From NCBI RefSeq assembly GCF_015709515.1, contig NZ_JADNQZ010000059.1, positions 538,453-602,452 of the forward strand: DNA of 64,000 nt, written 5' to 3'. The stretch is from Methylocystis sp. H62. GTDB taxonomy: Bacteria; Pseudomonadota; Alphaproteobacteria; Rhizobiales; Beijerinckiaceae. The notes below the pieces were generated by a model. That model worked only from the letters and a program-made list of their open reading frames with translations, had not been told where the DNA came from and did no database searches. The position numbers were made by a program, and so were the translations under genes. Shown here piece after piece: positions 29,462-37,860 of the stretch; position 1 is the first letter of the stretch; each line of letters opens with the position of its first letter.

Positions 29462-29516
29462 TAGAGCGCGGCTCACGGAAAAGTGGAATTCGGTTTTTCG
29501 CACGGAGCCCGCTCTA
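29462..29516. repeat. Imperfect cruciform-forming intergenic repeat
   Basis: Nested inverted repeats: TAGAGCG (29462) with CGCTCTA (29510), GGCTC with GAGCC, and CGGAAAA with the TTTTTCG region around GTGGAATTC. The core GGAAAAGTGGAATTCGG followed by CGCTCTAA is similar to a dispersed repeat I know from Rhizobiales genomes. It lies in the 390-base gap 29201-29591, where I see no convincing gene. Confidence 0.6.
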
Positions 29517-29591
29517 AGCTTTCGAGATCGGTCATGTTATCCGCCTTTGGCGATTCCGCCCAAGGGCAGCGTGATCCAGGAGGTTGCCGAT

Positions 29592-30110
29592 ATGAAGCGT
29601 TCCAAATTGCTGGCTCTGATTTCGACAGCCTTTCTTTGTTTTGGCGCCGCGCCGGCCTTTGCGCAGAATGGGCCGGATCTCATTTTCCGCAAATCGGTGG
29701 ATTTCAAGCTCCTCACCCCGAACGACAAGCTCGCGACCTATGGAATCGACGACCCGATGATCGAGGGCGTCGTCTGCTACTATACGGCGCATGAAAGAGG
29801 CGGCGTCGCCGGCATGTTCGGCGTGGCGGAGCAGTCGTCGGAGGTTTCGCTCGCCTGTCGGCAATATGCCCCGGTCAAATTCAAGGAGAAGTTCGGCCAG
29901 GGCGATACCGCGTTCAGCGAGCGGCGTTCGCTGCTGTTCAAGCGCATGCATATTGTTCGCGGTTGCGATGCTAAGCGTAATGTGCTGATCTATATGGTCT
30001 ATTCTGACAAGCTCGTTGAAGGTTCGCCCGAGAGTTCGACCTCGACCGTCGCCATTCAGCCCTGGGGCGGCCAGAACGAAGTCCCGCAATGCGGAGAATT
30101 TCTGCGCTGA
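29592..30110 (+). CDS. creA: CreA family protein, exported
   Basis: A 172-residue protein with a clean signal peptide ending at AFAQN. The family motifs VVCYYTAHERGG, SLACRQYAPVKF and VYSDKLVEGSPESS match CreA, a conserved periplasmic protein of unknown function. AGGAGG lies eight bases before the ATG at 29592. An in-frame upstream extension to 29226 is arginine-rich and has no such site. It ends directly against the stop of the following minus-strand gene. Confidence 0.88.
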   Translation: MKRSKLLALISTAFLCFGAAPAFAQNGPDLIFRKSVDFKLLTPNDKLATYGIDDPMIEGVVCYYTAHERGGVAGMFGVAEQSSEVSLACRQYAPVKFKEKFGQGDTAFSERRSLLFKRMHIVRGCDAKRNVLIYMVYSDKLVEGSPESSTSTVAIQPWGGQNEVPQCGEFLR

Positions 30111-30443
30111 TTAATCGACGCAGGCGACGACCGCGGCGTCCGGCTCGATCGAGGCGCGCGTCGCGTTAACGTCGATCGAGGCGGTCACATCGTCGGCGCG
30201 GCCGAAGGCTCTGGCCGCGCCATGGCCATGCGCCGCGCACCAGGAATCGGCGACGATCTTGCCGCAATCGGCCTTATGCGTGAGGCATTCCGTCAGGCCG
30301 TAGCCCTCCTGATCGGCGATGACATAGGCGGCGCCCGCGCTCGCTTCGGCTCGTGCGGCGCAGGCGTAGCCGACGCCAATCAACATTCCCGCGAGCAGCG
30401 ACGCAAACCCACGCCGCCCGAACGACGCTTCATATTTCGACAT
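30111..30443 (-). CDS. Small exported hypothetical protein with five cysteines
   Basis: A 110-residue protein. A basic start is followed by a hydrophobic segment (FASLLAGMLIGVGYACAARA), a likely signal peptide. The mature part has LTECLTHKADCG, SWCAAHG and a final ACVD; paired cysteines suggest disulfide bonds in the periplasm. I do not recognise the family. ATG 30443 is preferred over a TTG at 30452. The gene ends base to base with creA. Confidence 0.65.
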   Translation of the reverse strand: MSKYEASFGRRGFASLLAGMLIGVGYACAARAEASAGAAYVIADQEGYGLTECLTHKADCGKIVADSWCAAHGHGAARAFGRADDVTASIDVNATRASIEPDAAVVACVD

Positions 30444-30703
30444 GATGAACAAAGCCCCACGCGACCCCGACAGCCTGCCGCAGACCTAGCGCATAGCGGT
30501 AAAACCCGAGTTAAACGGCCCGCCGCTCGGCAGGCGTCGCGCTTGACGCGGCGGCGCGCTTTGGCGCATGGTCGCCGCCATGACGCTTCGGCTCACCATT
30601 TGTCGGAAGACCATTATCAGCTAGCGATCACGCTGGCCGGAGCCGTCACGTCTCTCAAAACGACATGAAGCGACGCCCCGGCCGGCGCCTTGCGGGGAAA
30701 TTC

Positions 30704-32122
30704 ATGTCGACGCCTGCGCTGAAAATCTACAATACGCTGAGCCGGACGAAGGAGGAATTCCGTCCGATCGATTCCGCGCATGTGCGCATGTATGTCTGCG
30801 GACCAACGGTCTACGACTACGCGCATATCGGCAACGCCAGGCCGCTGATCGTTTTCGACGTGCTGTTCCGCTTGTTGCGCCATCTCTACGGCGCCGAGCA
30901 TGTCGCTTACGTCCGCAACATCACCGACGTCGACGACAAGATCAACGCGCGGGCGTTCGAGCGCGGGATTTCCATTCGCGAACTGACGGACGAAACCAAC
31001 AAGGTCTTTCAGGCGGACGTGAAGGCGCTCGGCTGTCTCGAGCCGACCGTGCAGCCGCGCGCGACCGAGCATATCGCGCAGATGGTCGCGATCATCGAGC
31101 GGCTGATCGCCTCAGGCCATGCCTATGCGGCCGATGGCCATGTGCTCTTCGACGTGCCGTCGATGCAAAATTACGGACGCCTGTCGCGGCGCTCGCTCGA
31201 TGAAATGCTCGCCGGCGCGCGCGTCGACGTCGCGCCTTATAAGCGCGGCGACATGGATTTCGTGCTGTGGAAGCCCTCAAAGGAGATCGAGCCCGGCTGG
31301 GACAGCCCGTGGGGCAGGGGACGTCCCGGCTGGCATATCGAATGTTCGGCGATGTCCTGGGCGCATCTTGGCGAAACCTTCGACATTCACGGCGGCGGCA
31401 TCGACCTCGTCTTTCCGCATCACGAAAACGAGATCGCGCAAAGCTGCTGCGCCTTCGGGCAGGACGTGATGGCGAATTACTGGATGCATAATGGCTTCCT
31501 GCAGGTCGAGGGCGAGAAAATGTCCAAGAGCCTGGGGAATTTCGTGACGATCCACGAGCTGCTGCATACGGAAAAGTTTGGCGGGCGGAAGTGGCCGGGC
31601 GAAGTGCTGCGCCTCGCGATGCTGCGCACGCATTACCGCCAGCCGATCGATTGGACCGTGAAGGCGCTGGAGGAGGCGGAACTTAGTTTGCGAAAATGGT
31701 CAGCCGAAATTGGCGGCGTCGAACTGGATGGAGATGGGTTCGGAAGTGGTTTTGGTGCGCCTGACGGTAGTGGTTACGGCGGTGGGTTTGCTGGTGTCGA
31801 TACGGTACTAGATGCCTTGGCAGATGACTTGAATACACCATTCGCGCTGACGATTCTGCACGCTATCGAGAACAAGCGCGAACTTGATGTTAATCTCAAA
31901 TTGCTTGGCATTGACGTGCAGTCGTACGCCAATTGGGTTCAGATTGAAAAATCTTGCTCGGTTGATGAAGGCGCGGTTTTCATGCTCATCAGCACCCGCA
32001 ATGCCGCCCGCGCTTCAAAAAACTGGGCCGAGTCCGACCGCATCCGCGACGAACTCGCCGCCATGGGCATCGCACTCAAGGACAATAAAGACGGCACCAC
32101 GACCTGGGAGGTGAAGCGATGA
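30704..32122 (+). CDS. cysS: Cysteinyl-tRNA synthetase
   Basis: Charges tRNA-Cys. The class I signature is HIGNARP, the catalytic loop is [11 protein letters not shown], and the zinc ligands are in [17 protein letters not shown] and FPHHENE. The ATG at 30704 starts [19 protein letters not shown]; an upstream ATG at 30665 lacks family similarity. Around residues 335-355 there is a glycine-rich insertion ([19 protein letters not shown]). From here to about residue 425 (roughly 31690-31980) the DNA is clearly poorer in GC than the rest of the gene. The reading frame is intact. Confidence 0.93.
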   Translation: MSTPALKIYNTLSRTKEEFRPIDSAHVRMYVCGPTVYDYAHIGNARPLIVFDVLFRLLRHLYGAEHVAYVRNITDVDDKINARAFERGISIRELTDETNKVFQADVKALGCLEPTVQPRATEHIAQMVAIIERLIASGHAYAADGHVLFDVPSMQNYGRLSRRSLDEMLAGARVDVAPYKRGDMDFVLWKPSKEIEPGWDSPWGRGRPGWHIECSAMSWAHLGETFDIHGGGIDLVFPHHENEIAQSCCAFGQDVMANYWMHNGFLQVEGEKMSKSLGNFVTIHELLHTEKFGGRKWPGEVLRLAMLRTHYRQPIDWTVKALEEAELSLRKWSAEIGGVELDGDGFGSGFGAPDGSGYGGGFAGVDTVLDALADDLNTPFALTILHAIENKRELDVNLKLLGIDVQSYANWVQIEKSCSVDEGAVFMLISTRNAARASKNWAESDRIRDELAAMGIALKDNKDGTTTWEVKR

Positions 32123-32150
32123 GCGCGCCTCTTTCAATTAAGCGCGCGCA

Positions 32151-32200
32151 ACCCTCTCCCCTCGGGAGAGGGTGGCCGCGGAGCGGCCGGGAGAGGGGTT
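32151..32200 (+). repeat. Left inverted REP-like repeat of DUF559 cassette A
   Basis: Two adjacent hairpins: a perfect 10-bp stem with loop CTC (32151-32173), then GGCCGC/GCGGCC (32174-32188), followed by GGGAGAGGGGTT. It begins 28 bases after the cysS stop. Its inverted partner is at 32722-32771. Confidence 0.85.
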
Positions 32201-32246
32201 GCGGCGTTGCTCGTTTGCGCGCGCCTTTGCGCCCAAGATCGTTTCC

Positions 32247-32290
32247 CCTCATCCCGGTCCTTCGGACCGACCCTCTCCCTTTGGGAAAGG
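32247..32290. repeat. Internal diverged REP-like unit
   Basis: Begins CCTCATCC, like the right-hand repeat of the second DUF559 locus. It continues with a CGGTCC/GGACCG hairpin and a CCCTCTCCC/GGGAAAGGG hairpin. Together with 32151-32200 it makes a short inverted pair like the gene-less pairs elsewhere in the window. Confidence 0.7.
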
Positions 32291-32307
32291 GCGCCACAAA
32301 CCTTTTT

Positions 32308-32688
32308 TCAGTCGAGGCGAAGCAGGGGCGCTCGCGGCGCGCGCGCACGAGCGATATCAGCGGCGCGAAGAATTTCCTGCAGCACCCAATCCAGTCGTTC
32401 TTTCACGTCATCGTTGGTGAAGCGCAGTTCCAGATAACCGTGACTTTCGATCGCAGCGCGGCGCGCGGCGTCGGAAAGCGGCTGATCGGCATGATGGCCG
32501 CCATCGAGTTCGATGGTGAGTCCGAGGCTGCAGCAGCAGAAGTCTGCGATATATCCCGCAATCGGAGCTTGACGGCGAAACTTGAGCCCATGGAAACGCG
32601 AGGCGCGCAATTCGCGCCAGAGAATTTCCTCGGGACCCGTGCTCTCGCGCCGCAATCTGCGCACGATGGAAATGTTCTTGCCCGCCAT
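32308..32688 (-). CDS. DUF559 domain protein (predicted PD-(D/E)XK-like endonuclease)
   Basis: A 126-residue protein related to Vsr-type endonucleases. Conserved positions are EEILWRELR, FHGLKFRRQAPI, GYIADFCC and LTIELDGGHH, then LELRFTNDDV near the end. The acidic residue in ELDG and the preceding Glu are the likely metal ligands. The ATG at 32688 has no strong ribosome site. The gene is enclosed by inverted palindromic repeats. A second, diverged DUF559 gene with the same kind of flanks is at 41939-42340. Substrate and role are unknown. Confidence 0.8.
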   Translation of the reverse strand: MAGKNISIVRRLRRESTGPEEILWRELRASRFHGLKFRRQAPIAGYIADFCCCSLGLTIELDGGHHADQPLSDAARRAAIESHGYLELRFTNDDVKERLDWVLQEILRAADIARARAPRAPLLRLD

Positions 32689-32721
32689 TTATCGATCAAA
32701 TCGCAAAATTCGATAGCGGGA

Positions 32722-32771
32722 AACCCCTCTCCCGGCCGCTCCGCGGCCACCCTCTCCCATCGGGAGAGGGT
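32722..32771 (-). repeat. Right inverted REP-like repeat of DUF559 cassette A
   Basis: Reverse complement of the repeat at 32151-32200 at 47 of 50 positions; the three differences are the loop bases. It ends 20 bases before the start of the small membrane protein gene. Confidence 0.85.
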
Positions 32772-32791
32772 TCGTTCCTCGAGGTCGCGAC

Positions 32792-32926
32792 ATGTCCAAC
32801 GATGACTGGAAAAAGACGCTTCCCTTCAAGCGCCACTGGGCGCTCTATCTCGCGTTCAAGCTGATCGTGCTGGCGCTCGCGGCCTTCATCGCGTGGCATC
32901 TGCTGCGCGCCTTTGAGATCGTGTGA
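32792..32926 (+). CDS. Small single-helix membrane protein (44 residues)
   Basis: Reads MSNDDWKKTLPFKRHWALYL followed by a hydrophobic helix (AFKLIVLALAAFIAWHLL, about residues 21-38). A charged N-terminus points it to the cytoplasm. GAGG lies seven bases upstream of the ATG. Its TGA overlaps the next ATG by one base (TGATG), so translation is probably coupled to the GNAT gene. I have the impression that similar small proteins sit between cysS and cimA in other Rhizobiales. Function unknown. Confidence 0.75.
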   Translation: MSNDDWKKTLPFKRHWALYLAFKLIVLALAAFIAWHLLRAFEIV

Positions 32927-33435
32927 TGGCGCGCAGCGCGCCAACGCCCGGTCTGCGGCCGTTTCTTCCCGCGGACGCGGCGACGCTCGCGGCGCTCTTT
33001 CGCGCCAGCGTCGAGGCGCTTGCCGTCGACGACTATGACGATGCGCAGCGAGAAGCCTGGGCGTCTGCGGCTGATGATGAAGCGGCCTTCGCGTCGCGCC
33101 TCGCGGATGCGCTGACCATCGTCGCGCTTGTCGACGGGAACATCGCCGGCTTCGCCTCGCTGCGCGACAATAAGATATTCGACATGCTCTATGTGCGGCC
33201 CGACATGGCGCGCAAGGGCGTCGGGTCGGCGCTCGCCGAGGCGATCGAAAAACTCTCCGCCGCGCGGGGGACGACGCTGCTGACGGTCGAGGCCTCCGAC
33301 GCGGCGCAGGACTTTTTTGCGGCGCGCGGCTATGTGGCGACGACGCGCAATATGAAAACGATCGCCGGCCAATGGCTCGGCAATACGACGATGACCAAGG
33401 AGTTGGCGGCCCCCGCCGCCGGGAGAGCGCATTGA
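32926..33435 (+). CDS. GNAT family N-acetyltransferase
   Basis: A 169-residue acetyltransferase of the YafP-like type. The N-terminal motif is LRPFLPADAATLAALFRASVE. The acetyl-CoA loop is LYVRPDMARKGVGSALAEAI, and VEASDAAQDFFAARGYVA follows. The ATG overlaps the stop of the small membrane protein gene (TGATG), and its own stop overlaps the cimA start in the same way. The three genes therefore form a coupled operon. Substrate unknown. Confidence 0.87.
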   Translation: MARSAPTPGLRPFLPADAATLAALFRASVEALAVDDYDDAQREAWASAADDEAAFASRLADALTIVALVDGNIAGFASLRDNKIFDMLYVRPDMARKGVGSALAEAIEKLSAARGTTLLTVEASDAAQDFFAARGYVATTRNMKTIAGQWLGNTTMTKELAAPAAGRAH

Positions 33436-35072
33436 TGGCCAAGGAACGGGCCAAGGAACGGCTGACGCTATACGACACGACGCTGCGCGACGGCGCGCAG
33501 ACGACGGGCGTCGATTTTTCGCTCGACGACAAGCGTCAGATCGCGGCGCTGCTCGACGACCTTGGCATCGACTATATCGAGGGCGGCTATCCTGGCGCCA
33601 ATCCGCTCGACACCGAGTTTTTTGCGCAGCGACCGAAACTGCGCGCGCGCTTCGCCGCCTTCGGCATGACGCGCCGGCAGGGCCGCTCGGTCGAGAATGA
33701 TCCGGGCGTCGCGGCGCTCCTCGACAGCAGCGCCGACGTCATCACCTTTGTCGCTAAGAGCTGGGACTTTCAGGTTCGCGTCGCCTTACGCTCCACGGAA
33801 GAAGACAATCTTGCAAGCGTTACGCAATCCGTAAACGCCGCCGTCGCGCGCGGAAAGGAAGTCGCCGTCGATTGCGAGCATTTCTTCGACGGCTTCAAGG
33901 CGAACCCCGACTACGCGCTGGCCTGCGCGAGGGCAGCGCATGCGGCTGGCGCGCGATGGATCGTGCTCTGCGACACCAATGGCGGCACGCTGCCGCACGA
34001 GGTTGAAAGCATCGTCACAGAGGTCGTCAAGCAGATTCCAGGAAACCGCGTCGGCGTGCATTGCCACGACGACACGGGACAGGCGGTGGCGAATTCGCTT
34101 GCCGCCGTGCGCGCCGGCGCACGGCAGATCCAGGGCACGCTCAACGGTCTTGGCGAACGCTGCGGCAACGCTAATCTGACGACGATCATTCCGACGCTAT
34201 TGCTGAAGAGCGAATTTTCCGAGCGCTTCGAGATTGGCGTGACGCAAGAGAAGCTGACGCAGCTGACGCGTGTGAGCCATGCGCTCGACGAACTTCTCAA
34301 CCGCGCGCCCAACCGTCATGCGCCCTATGTCGGCGCCAGCGCCTTTGCGACGAAAGCCGGCATTCACGCTTCGGCCGTGCTGACCGATCCGCGCACCTAC
34401 GAACATGTCACGCCCGACTCGGTCGGCAATGTGCGGCGCGTGCTCGTATCGGATCAGGCAGGACGCTCGAACATCGTTTCGGAGCTCGCCCGGCTCGGCC
34501 TCGCCCTCGAAAAGGACGATCCGCGTCTGACGCGGCTGCTCGACGAGGTGAAGGAGAAGGAAGCGCAAGGCTACGCCTATGAAGGCGCCGACGCCTCGTT
34601 CTTTCTTCTGGCCAAGCGCGTGCTCGGCGAGGCGCCGCATTTCTTCGACATCGAACGCTACAGCGTCGCGGTCGATCGGCGCTTCGCCCGGAATGGCGGC
34701 TTTGAGGACCAAGGCGCCGAGGCGATCGTCAAGATCAATGTGGATGGCGAGAGCCGCATTTCCGCCGCTGAAGGCAATGGTCCCGTCAACGCGCTGGATC
34801 TCGCGCTGCGCAAGGATCTTGGCGCCTATCAGCGCTTCATCGAGGACGTTCGGCTCGTCGATTATCGCGTCCGCGTGTTCCAGGGCGGCACCGACGCAGT
34901 TACGCGCGTTCTCGTCGAATGCGCCGACGGCGAGGGCGAGCGGTGGTCCACCGTCGGCGTATCGGCCAATGTCATCGACGCGTCCTTCGAGGCGCTCGTC
35001 GACGCGATCAATTATAAGCTGCTGGTGTCAGTCGAGCGCAACGACCGTCAAACCGCTAAAGCCGCTCAGTGA
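33435..35072 (+). CDS. cimA: (R)-citramalate synthase
   Basis: Condenses pyruvate and acetyl-CoA to citramalate, a threonine-independent route to 2-oxobutyrate and isoleucine. The 545 residues have the DRE-TIM barrel: YDTTLRDGAQTTGVDFSLDDK, the metal motif VGVHCHDDTGQA and LNGLGERCGNANL. A C-terminal regulatory LeuA-dimer-like domain follows (about 395-540). Length and the motif TTGVDF favour CimA over isopropylmalate or homocitrate synthase. The start overlaps the GNAT stop (TGATG). The 3' end overlaps the convergent LOG gene by 17 bases. Confidence 0.88.
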   Translation: MAKERAKERLTLYDTTLRDGAQTTGVDFSLDDKRQIAALLDDLGIDYIEGGYPGANPLDTEFFAQRPKLRARFAAFGMTRRQGRSVENDPGVAALLDSSADVITFVAKSWDFQVRVALRSTEEDNLASVTQSVNAAVARGKEVAVDCEHFFDGFKANPDYALACARAAHAAGARWIVLCDTNGGTLPHEVESIVTEVVKQIPGNRVGVHCHDDTGQAVANSLAAVRAGARQIQGTLNGLGERCGNANLTTIIPTLLLKSEFSERFEIGVTQEKLTQLTRVSHALDELLNRAPNRHAPYVGASAFATKAGIHASAVLTDPRTYEHVTPDSVGNVRRVLVSDQAGRSNIVSELARLGLALEKDDPRLTRLLDEVKEKEAQGYAYEGADASFFLLAKRVLGEAPHFFDIERYSVAVDRRFARNGGFEDQGAEAIVKINVDGESRISAAEGNGPVNALDLALRKDLGAYQRFIEDVRLVDYRVRVFQGGTDAVTRVLVECADGEGERWSTVGVSANVIDASFEALVDAINYKLLVSVERNDRQTAKAAQ

Positions 35073-35652
35073 CCGCTGTCTCGCTGATGTCAGGAGAATG
35101 GCGGACCGCCGCGAAAATCATCGGCAGGATGTCTTCGACGCGTTCGGCCACGAGATAGCGCACGTTGTCGACCTCGCCGAAGAACTCCTCGTTCCGCATA
35201 TGCGCGAAAAGCGACAGCAGGGGACGCCAGAAGCCGCCGATGTCGGCGATGACCAGAGGCTTGGTGTGACGGCCGAGCTGGATCCAGGTCAGCTGCTCGG
35301 TCAGCTCCTCCAAAGTGCCGACGCCGCCAGGCAGCGCGATGAAGGCGTCGGATCGTTCGAACATCAGGCGCTTGCGCGTGTGCATGTCGTCGACGACGAC
35401 GAGCTCCGTTGCGCCGGTGAAGGGAATCTCCCGTCGATCCAGGAACTCGGGAATGATCCCGGTGACAACGCCCCCGGCGGCGACCGTCGCCTTCGCCAGA
35501 ACGCCCATCAGGCCGATGGCCCCGCCGCCGTAAACCAGGCCGACCCCGGCGCGCGCAAGGGCCGCGCCCAGCGCCCGCGCCGCCGCTGTGTAACGCGGAT
35601 CGGCGCCGATCGAGGAGCCGCAATAGACGCAAACATTCTTAATTTCTCGCAT
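35056..35652 (-). CDS. LOG family protein (cytokinin-type nucleoside 5'-monophosphate phosphoribohydrolase)
   Basis: Rossmann-like enzyme that splits the base from nucleoside monophosphates. The start is MREIKNVCVYCGSSIGADPR. The signature PGGVGTLEE carries the catalytic Glu, and LVYGGGAIGLMG is the phosphate loop. ATG 35652 is preferred (AAGAGA seven bases upstream) over 35658 or 35697. The bacterial role may be nucleotide clean-up rather than hormone synthesis. The gene overlaps the 3' end of cimA by 17 bases. Confidence 0.9.
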   Translation of the reverse strand: MREIKNVCVYCGSSIGADPRYTAAARALGAALARAGVGLVYGGGAIGLMGVLAKATVAAGGVVTGIIPEFLDRREIPFTGATELVVVDDMHTRKRLMFERSDAFIALPGGVGTLEELTEQLTWIQLGRHTKPLVIADIGGFWRPLLSLFAHMRNEEFFGEVDNVRYLVAERVEDILPMIFAAVRHSPDISETAVTERL

Positions 35653-35759
35653 GTGCATTCTCTTGTGCTTCCCACCATGACCGGGCGGGGTGCGCATTCC
35701 TTCTAAAGGTCATATATGACGCAAAACGCCGTGACAGCGGCCCATTCATTCGGAGCGCT

Positions 35760-37679
35760 ATGCTTAAACCTGATCAAGTCGAAACGAGCGAACCCAATGC
35801 GCTCGATCCGGAAGACGCCGCGCCCCAGCCCGCTACTGATCAGCAATTGTCGGAAGCGTCTCTTTTCAAGACGATAGGGCGTTTGTGGCCCTACATCTGG
35901 CCACGCGGCCGGCGGGATCTCGAGCTTCGAGTCGCCGCGGTGTTTGCGCTGCTTGTGGTCAGCAAGCTGTTCAACGCCGCGACGCCATACGCGTTCAAAT
36001 GGGCGACGGACGCGCTTGCCGAGGGCGGCGCCGGCGTGGCGGGGAAACTCGCAGCCGCTGCGGTCTTTTTCACTTTGATGATGGGTGGAATCCGCATCGC
36101 GTCAGTCGTGCTGATGCAGCTGCGCGACGGCATCTTCGCGGCGGTGGCGATGCACGCCGTGCGTCGGCTGGCGACCGACCTCTTCGTGCATATGCATGAG
36201 CTGTCGCTGCGCTTTCATATCGGCAGAAAGACTGGCGGACTGACTCGCGTTCTCGAGCGCGGACGCAACGGCATCGAGACGCTGTCGCGCCTCATCATGT
36301 CGACCGGCGCCCCGACAGTGCTGGAGATGGCGCTGGTCCTCGGCATTTTTCTCTACCAGTTCGGCTGGCGTTACGGGCTCGTCCTGGTCGCGACTCTCGC
36401 CGGATATTTTCTCTATACGGCGCTCGCCACGAACTGGCGGATCGCCATTCGGCGCAGGATGAACGATAGCGACACCGACGCCAATCAGAAGGCGATCGAC
36501 AGCCTGCTGAACTATGAAACGGTGAAATATTTCGGCGCGGAAGGACGTGAGGCTGAGCGCTACGACAAATCGATGATCCATTATGAGCAGGCCAGTACGC
36601 AGTCCTATGTCTCGCTTGCGGTGCTCAACGCCGGCCAGACGGTGATCTTCATCATCGGGCTCACCACCATGATGGTGATGTGCGTTTATGGCATCGAGGC
36701 CGGCCGCAATACGGTCGGCGATTTCGTTCTGATCAACCTGATGATGGGGCAGCTGGCGCAGCCCTTGAATTTCATGGGCACCTTCTATCGCGAGGTGCGG
36801 CAAGCGATCATCGACATCGAGACCATGTTCTCGATTCTGGCGCAGATCCCCGAGATCTTGGATAAGCCCGGCGCTTCTCCGCTCGTCGTGCGCGAAGGGC
36901 GGATCGTTTTCGACAATGTCGCGTTCCACTACGAGGCGAACCGGCCGATCCTCAAAGGCGTGAGCTTTGACGCGCAGCCCGGACAAACGATCGCCATCGT
37001 CGGGCCGTCCGGCGCGGGAAAATCGACGATTTCGCGCCTGATGTATCGTTTCTACGAGCCGCAAGGCGGCCGCATCACGATCGACGGACAGAACATACTG
37101 GACGTCACGCAGGAAAGCCTGCGCGCGGCGATCGGCATGGTGCCGCAGGACACCGTGCTGTTTAACGATTCGATCGGCTACAACATTCGCTATGGAAGAT
37201 GGGACGCGAGCGACGAAGAGGTTCGCGAGGCGGCGCGGCTCGCCCAGATCGACCGCTTCATCGAGAGCGTGCCGGAGGCCTATAGCGCGCAGGTCGGCGA
37301 GCGCGGGCTGAAGCTTTCCGGCGGCGAGAAGCAGCGCGTCGCGATTGCGCGCACCATTCTAAAAGGTCCGCCGATCCTCATTCTCGATGAAGCGACGTCG
37401 GCGCTCGACAGCTTGACGGAACATGAAATTCAGGAGGCGTTGAGGCGGGTCGCGAAAGGCCGCACCACGCTCGTCATCGCGCATCGCCTGTCGACCATCG
37501 TCGACGCCGACGAAATCCTGTTTCTGGATCACGGCCGCATCGTCGAACGCGGCACGCATAAGGCGCTGCTGGCGCTTGGCGGCCATTACGCCGGCATGTG
37601 GAACCGCCAGCGCGAGGCCGCCGAGGCGCGCGCGAAATTGCTGGAGGCGGAGCGCGAGGAACTGGAGGGGGCGGAGTAG
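35760..37679 (+). CDS. ABC exporter, ATM1/HMT1 type
   Basis: Half-transporter of 639 residues with a six-helix membrane domain (about 60-345) and an ATPase domain (about 385-620). Walker A is VGPSGAGKS, the signature is LKLSGGEKQRVAIAR and Walker B is ILILDEATSALDS. The glutathione-side motif LNYETVKYFGAEGREAERYD is characteristic of the Atm1 group. These export glutathione-linked sulfur or metal compounds and support Fe-S assembly or metal tolerance. GGAG lies four bases before the ATG. The last 40 residues are an Ala/Glu-rich helix. Confidence 0.92.
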   Translation: MLKPDQVETSEPNALDPEDAAPQPATDQQLSEASLFKTIGRLWPYIWPRGRRDLELRVAAVFALLVVSKLFNAATPYAFKWATDALAEGGAGVAGKLAAAAVFFTLMMGGIRIASVVLMQLRDGIFAAVAMHAVRRLATDLFVHMHELSLRFHIGRKTGGLTRVLERGRNGIETLSRLIMSTGAPTVLEMALVLGIFLYQFGWRYGLVLVATLAGYFLYTALATNWRIAIRRRMNDSDTDANQKAIDSLLNYETVKYFGAEGREAERYDKSMIHYEQASTQSYVSLAVLNAGQTVIFIIGLTTMMVMCVYGIEAGRNTVGDFVLINLMMGQLAQPLNFMGTFYREVRQAIIDIETMFSILAQIPEILDKPGASPLVVREGRIVFDNVAFHYEANRPILKGVSFDAQPGQTIAIVGPSGAGKSTISRLMYRFYEPQGGRITIDGQNILDVTQESLRAAIGMVPQDTVLFNDSIGYNIRYGRWDASDEEVREAARLAQIDRFIESVPEAYSAQVGERGLKLSGGEKQRVAIARTILKGPPILILDEATSALDSLTEHEIQEALRRVAKGRTTLVIAHRLSTIVDADEILFLDHGRIVERGTHKALLALGGHYAGMWNRQREAAEARAKLLEAEREELEGAE

Positions 37680-37860
37680 CCGACCGGCGATATGGCGAAT
37701 TCTGGCCGCTCTTTGGCAAGATCGCTTCTTTGTCGAAGTCTCAGTCGGCGGCAGAGTCGATCTCTCGAGCATCCACGGGCGCGGCGGCTGTGCACGGCTC
37801 TTTGCCCGCAAGGCGACGGCGGAAAGCCGCTGCCTGCGCGTTACGCCCGGAGAGGGTCCG

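Larger units (their letters stand above)
32151..32771. mobile_element. Putative DUF559 cassette bounded by 50-base inverted repeats
   Basis: The left end (32151-32200) and the right end (32722-32771, inverted) are both 50 bases long and differ only in the 3-base loop of their first hairpin (CTC against GAT). Each consists of ACCCTCTCCC-loop-GGGAGAGGGT, a GGCCGCGGAGCGGCC hairpin, and GGGAGAGGGGTT. A second, diverged unit facing left lies at 32247-32290. Between them sits a DUF559 gene on the minus strand. The architecture suggests a small unit that moves, or moved, as one piece. That is inference; no target-site duplication could be recognised. Confidence 0.5.

Noticed and set aside
32119..32805. 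Plus-strand open frame across cassette A
   Set aside because: It runs through the palindromes and antisense to the DUF559 gene; its translation has no recognisable features.
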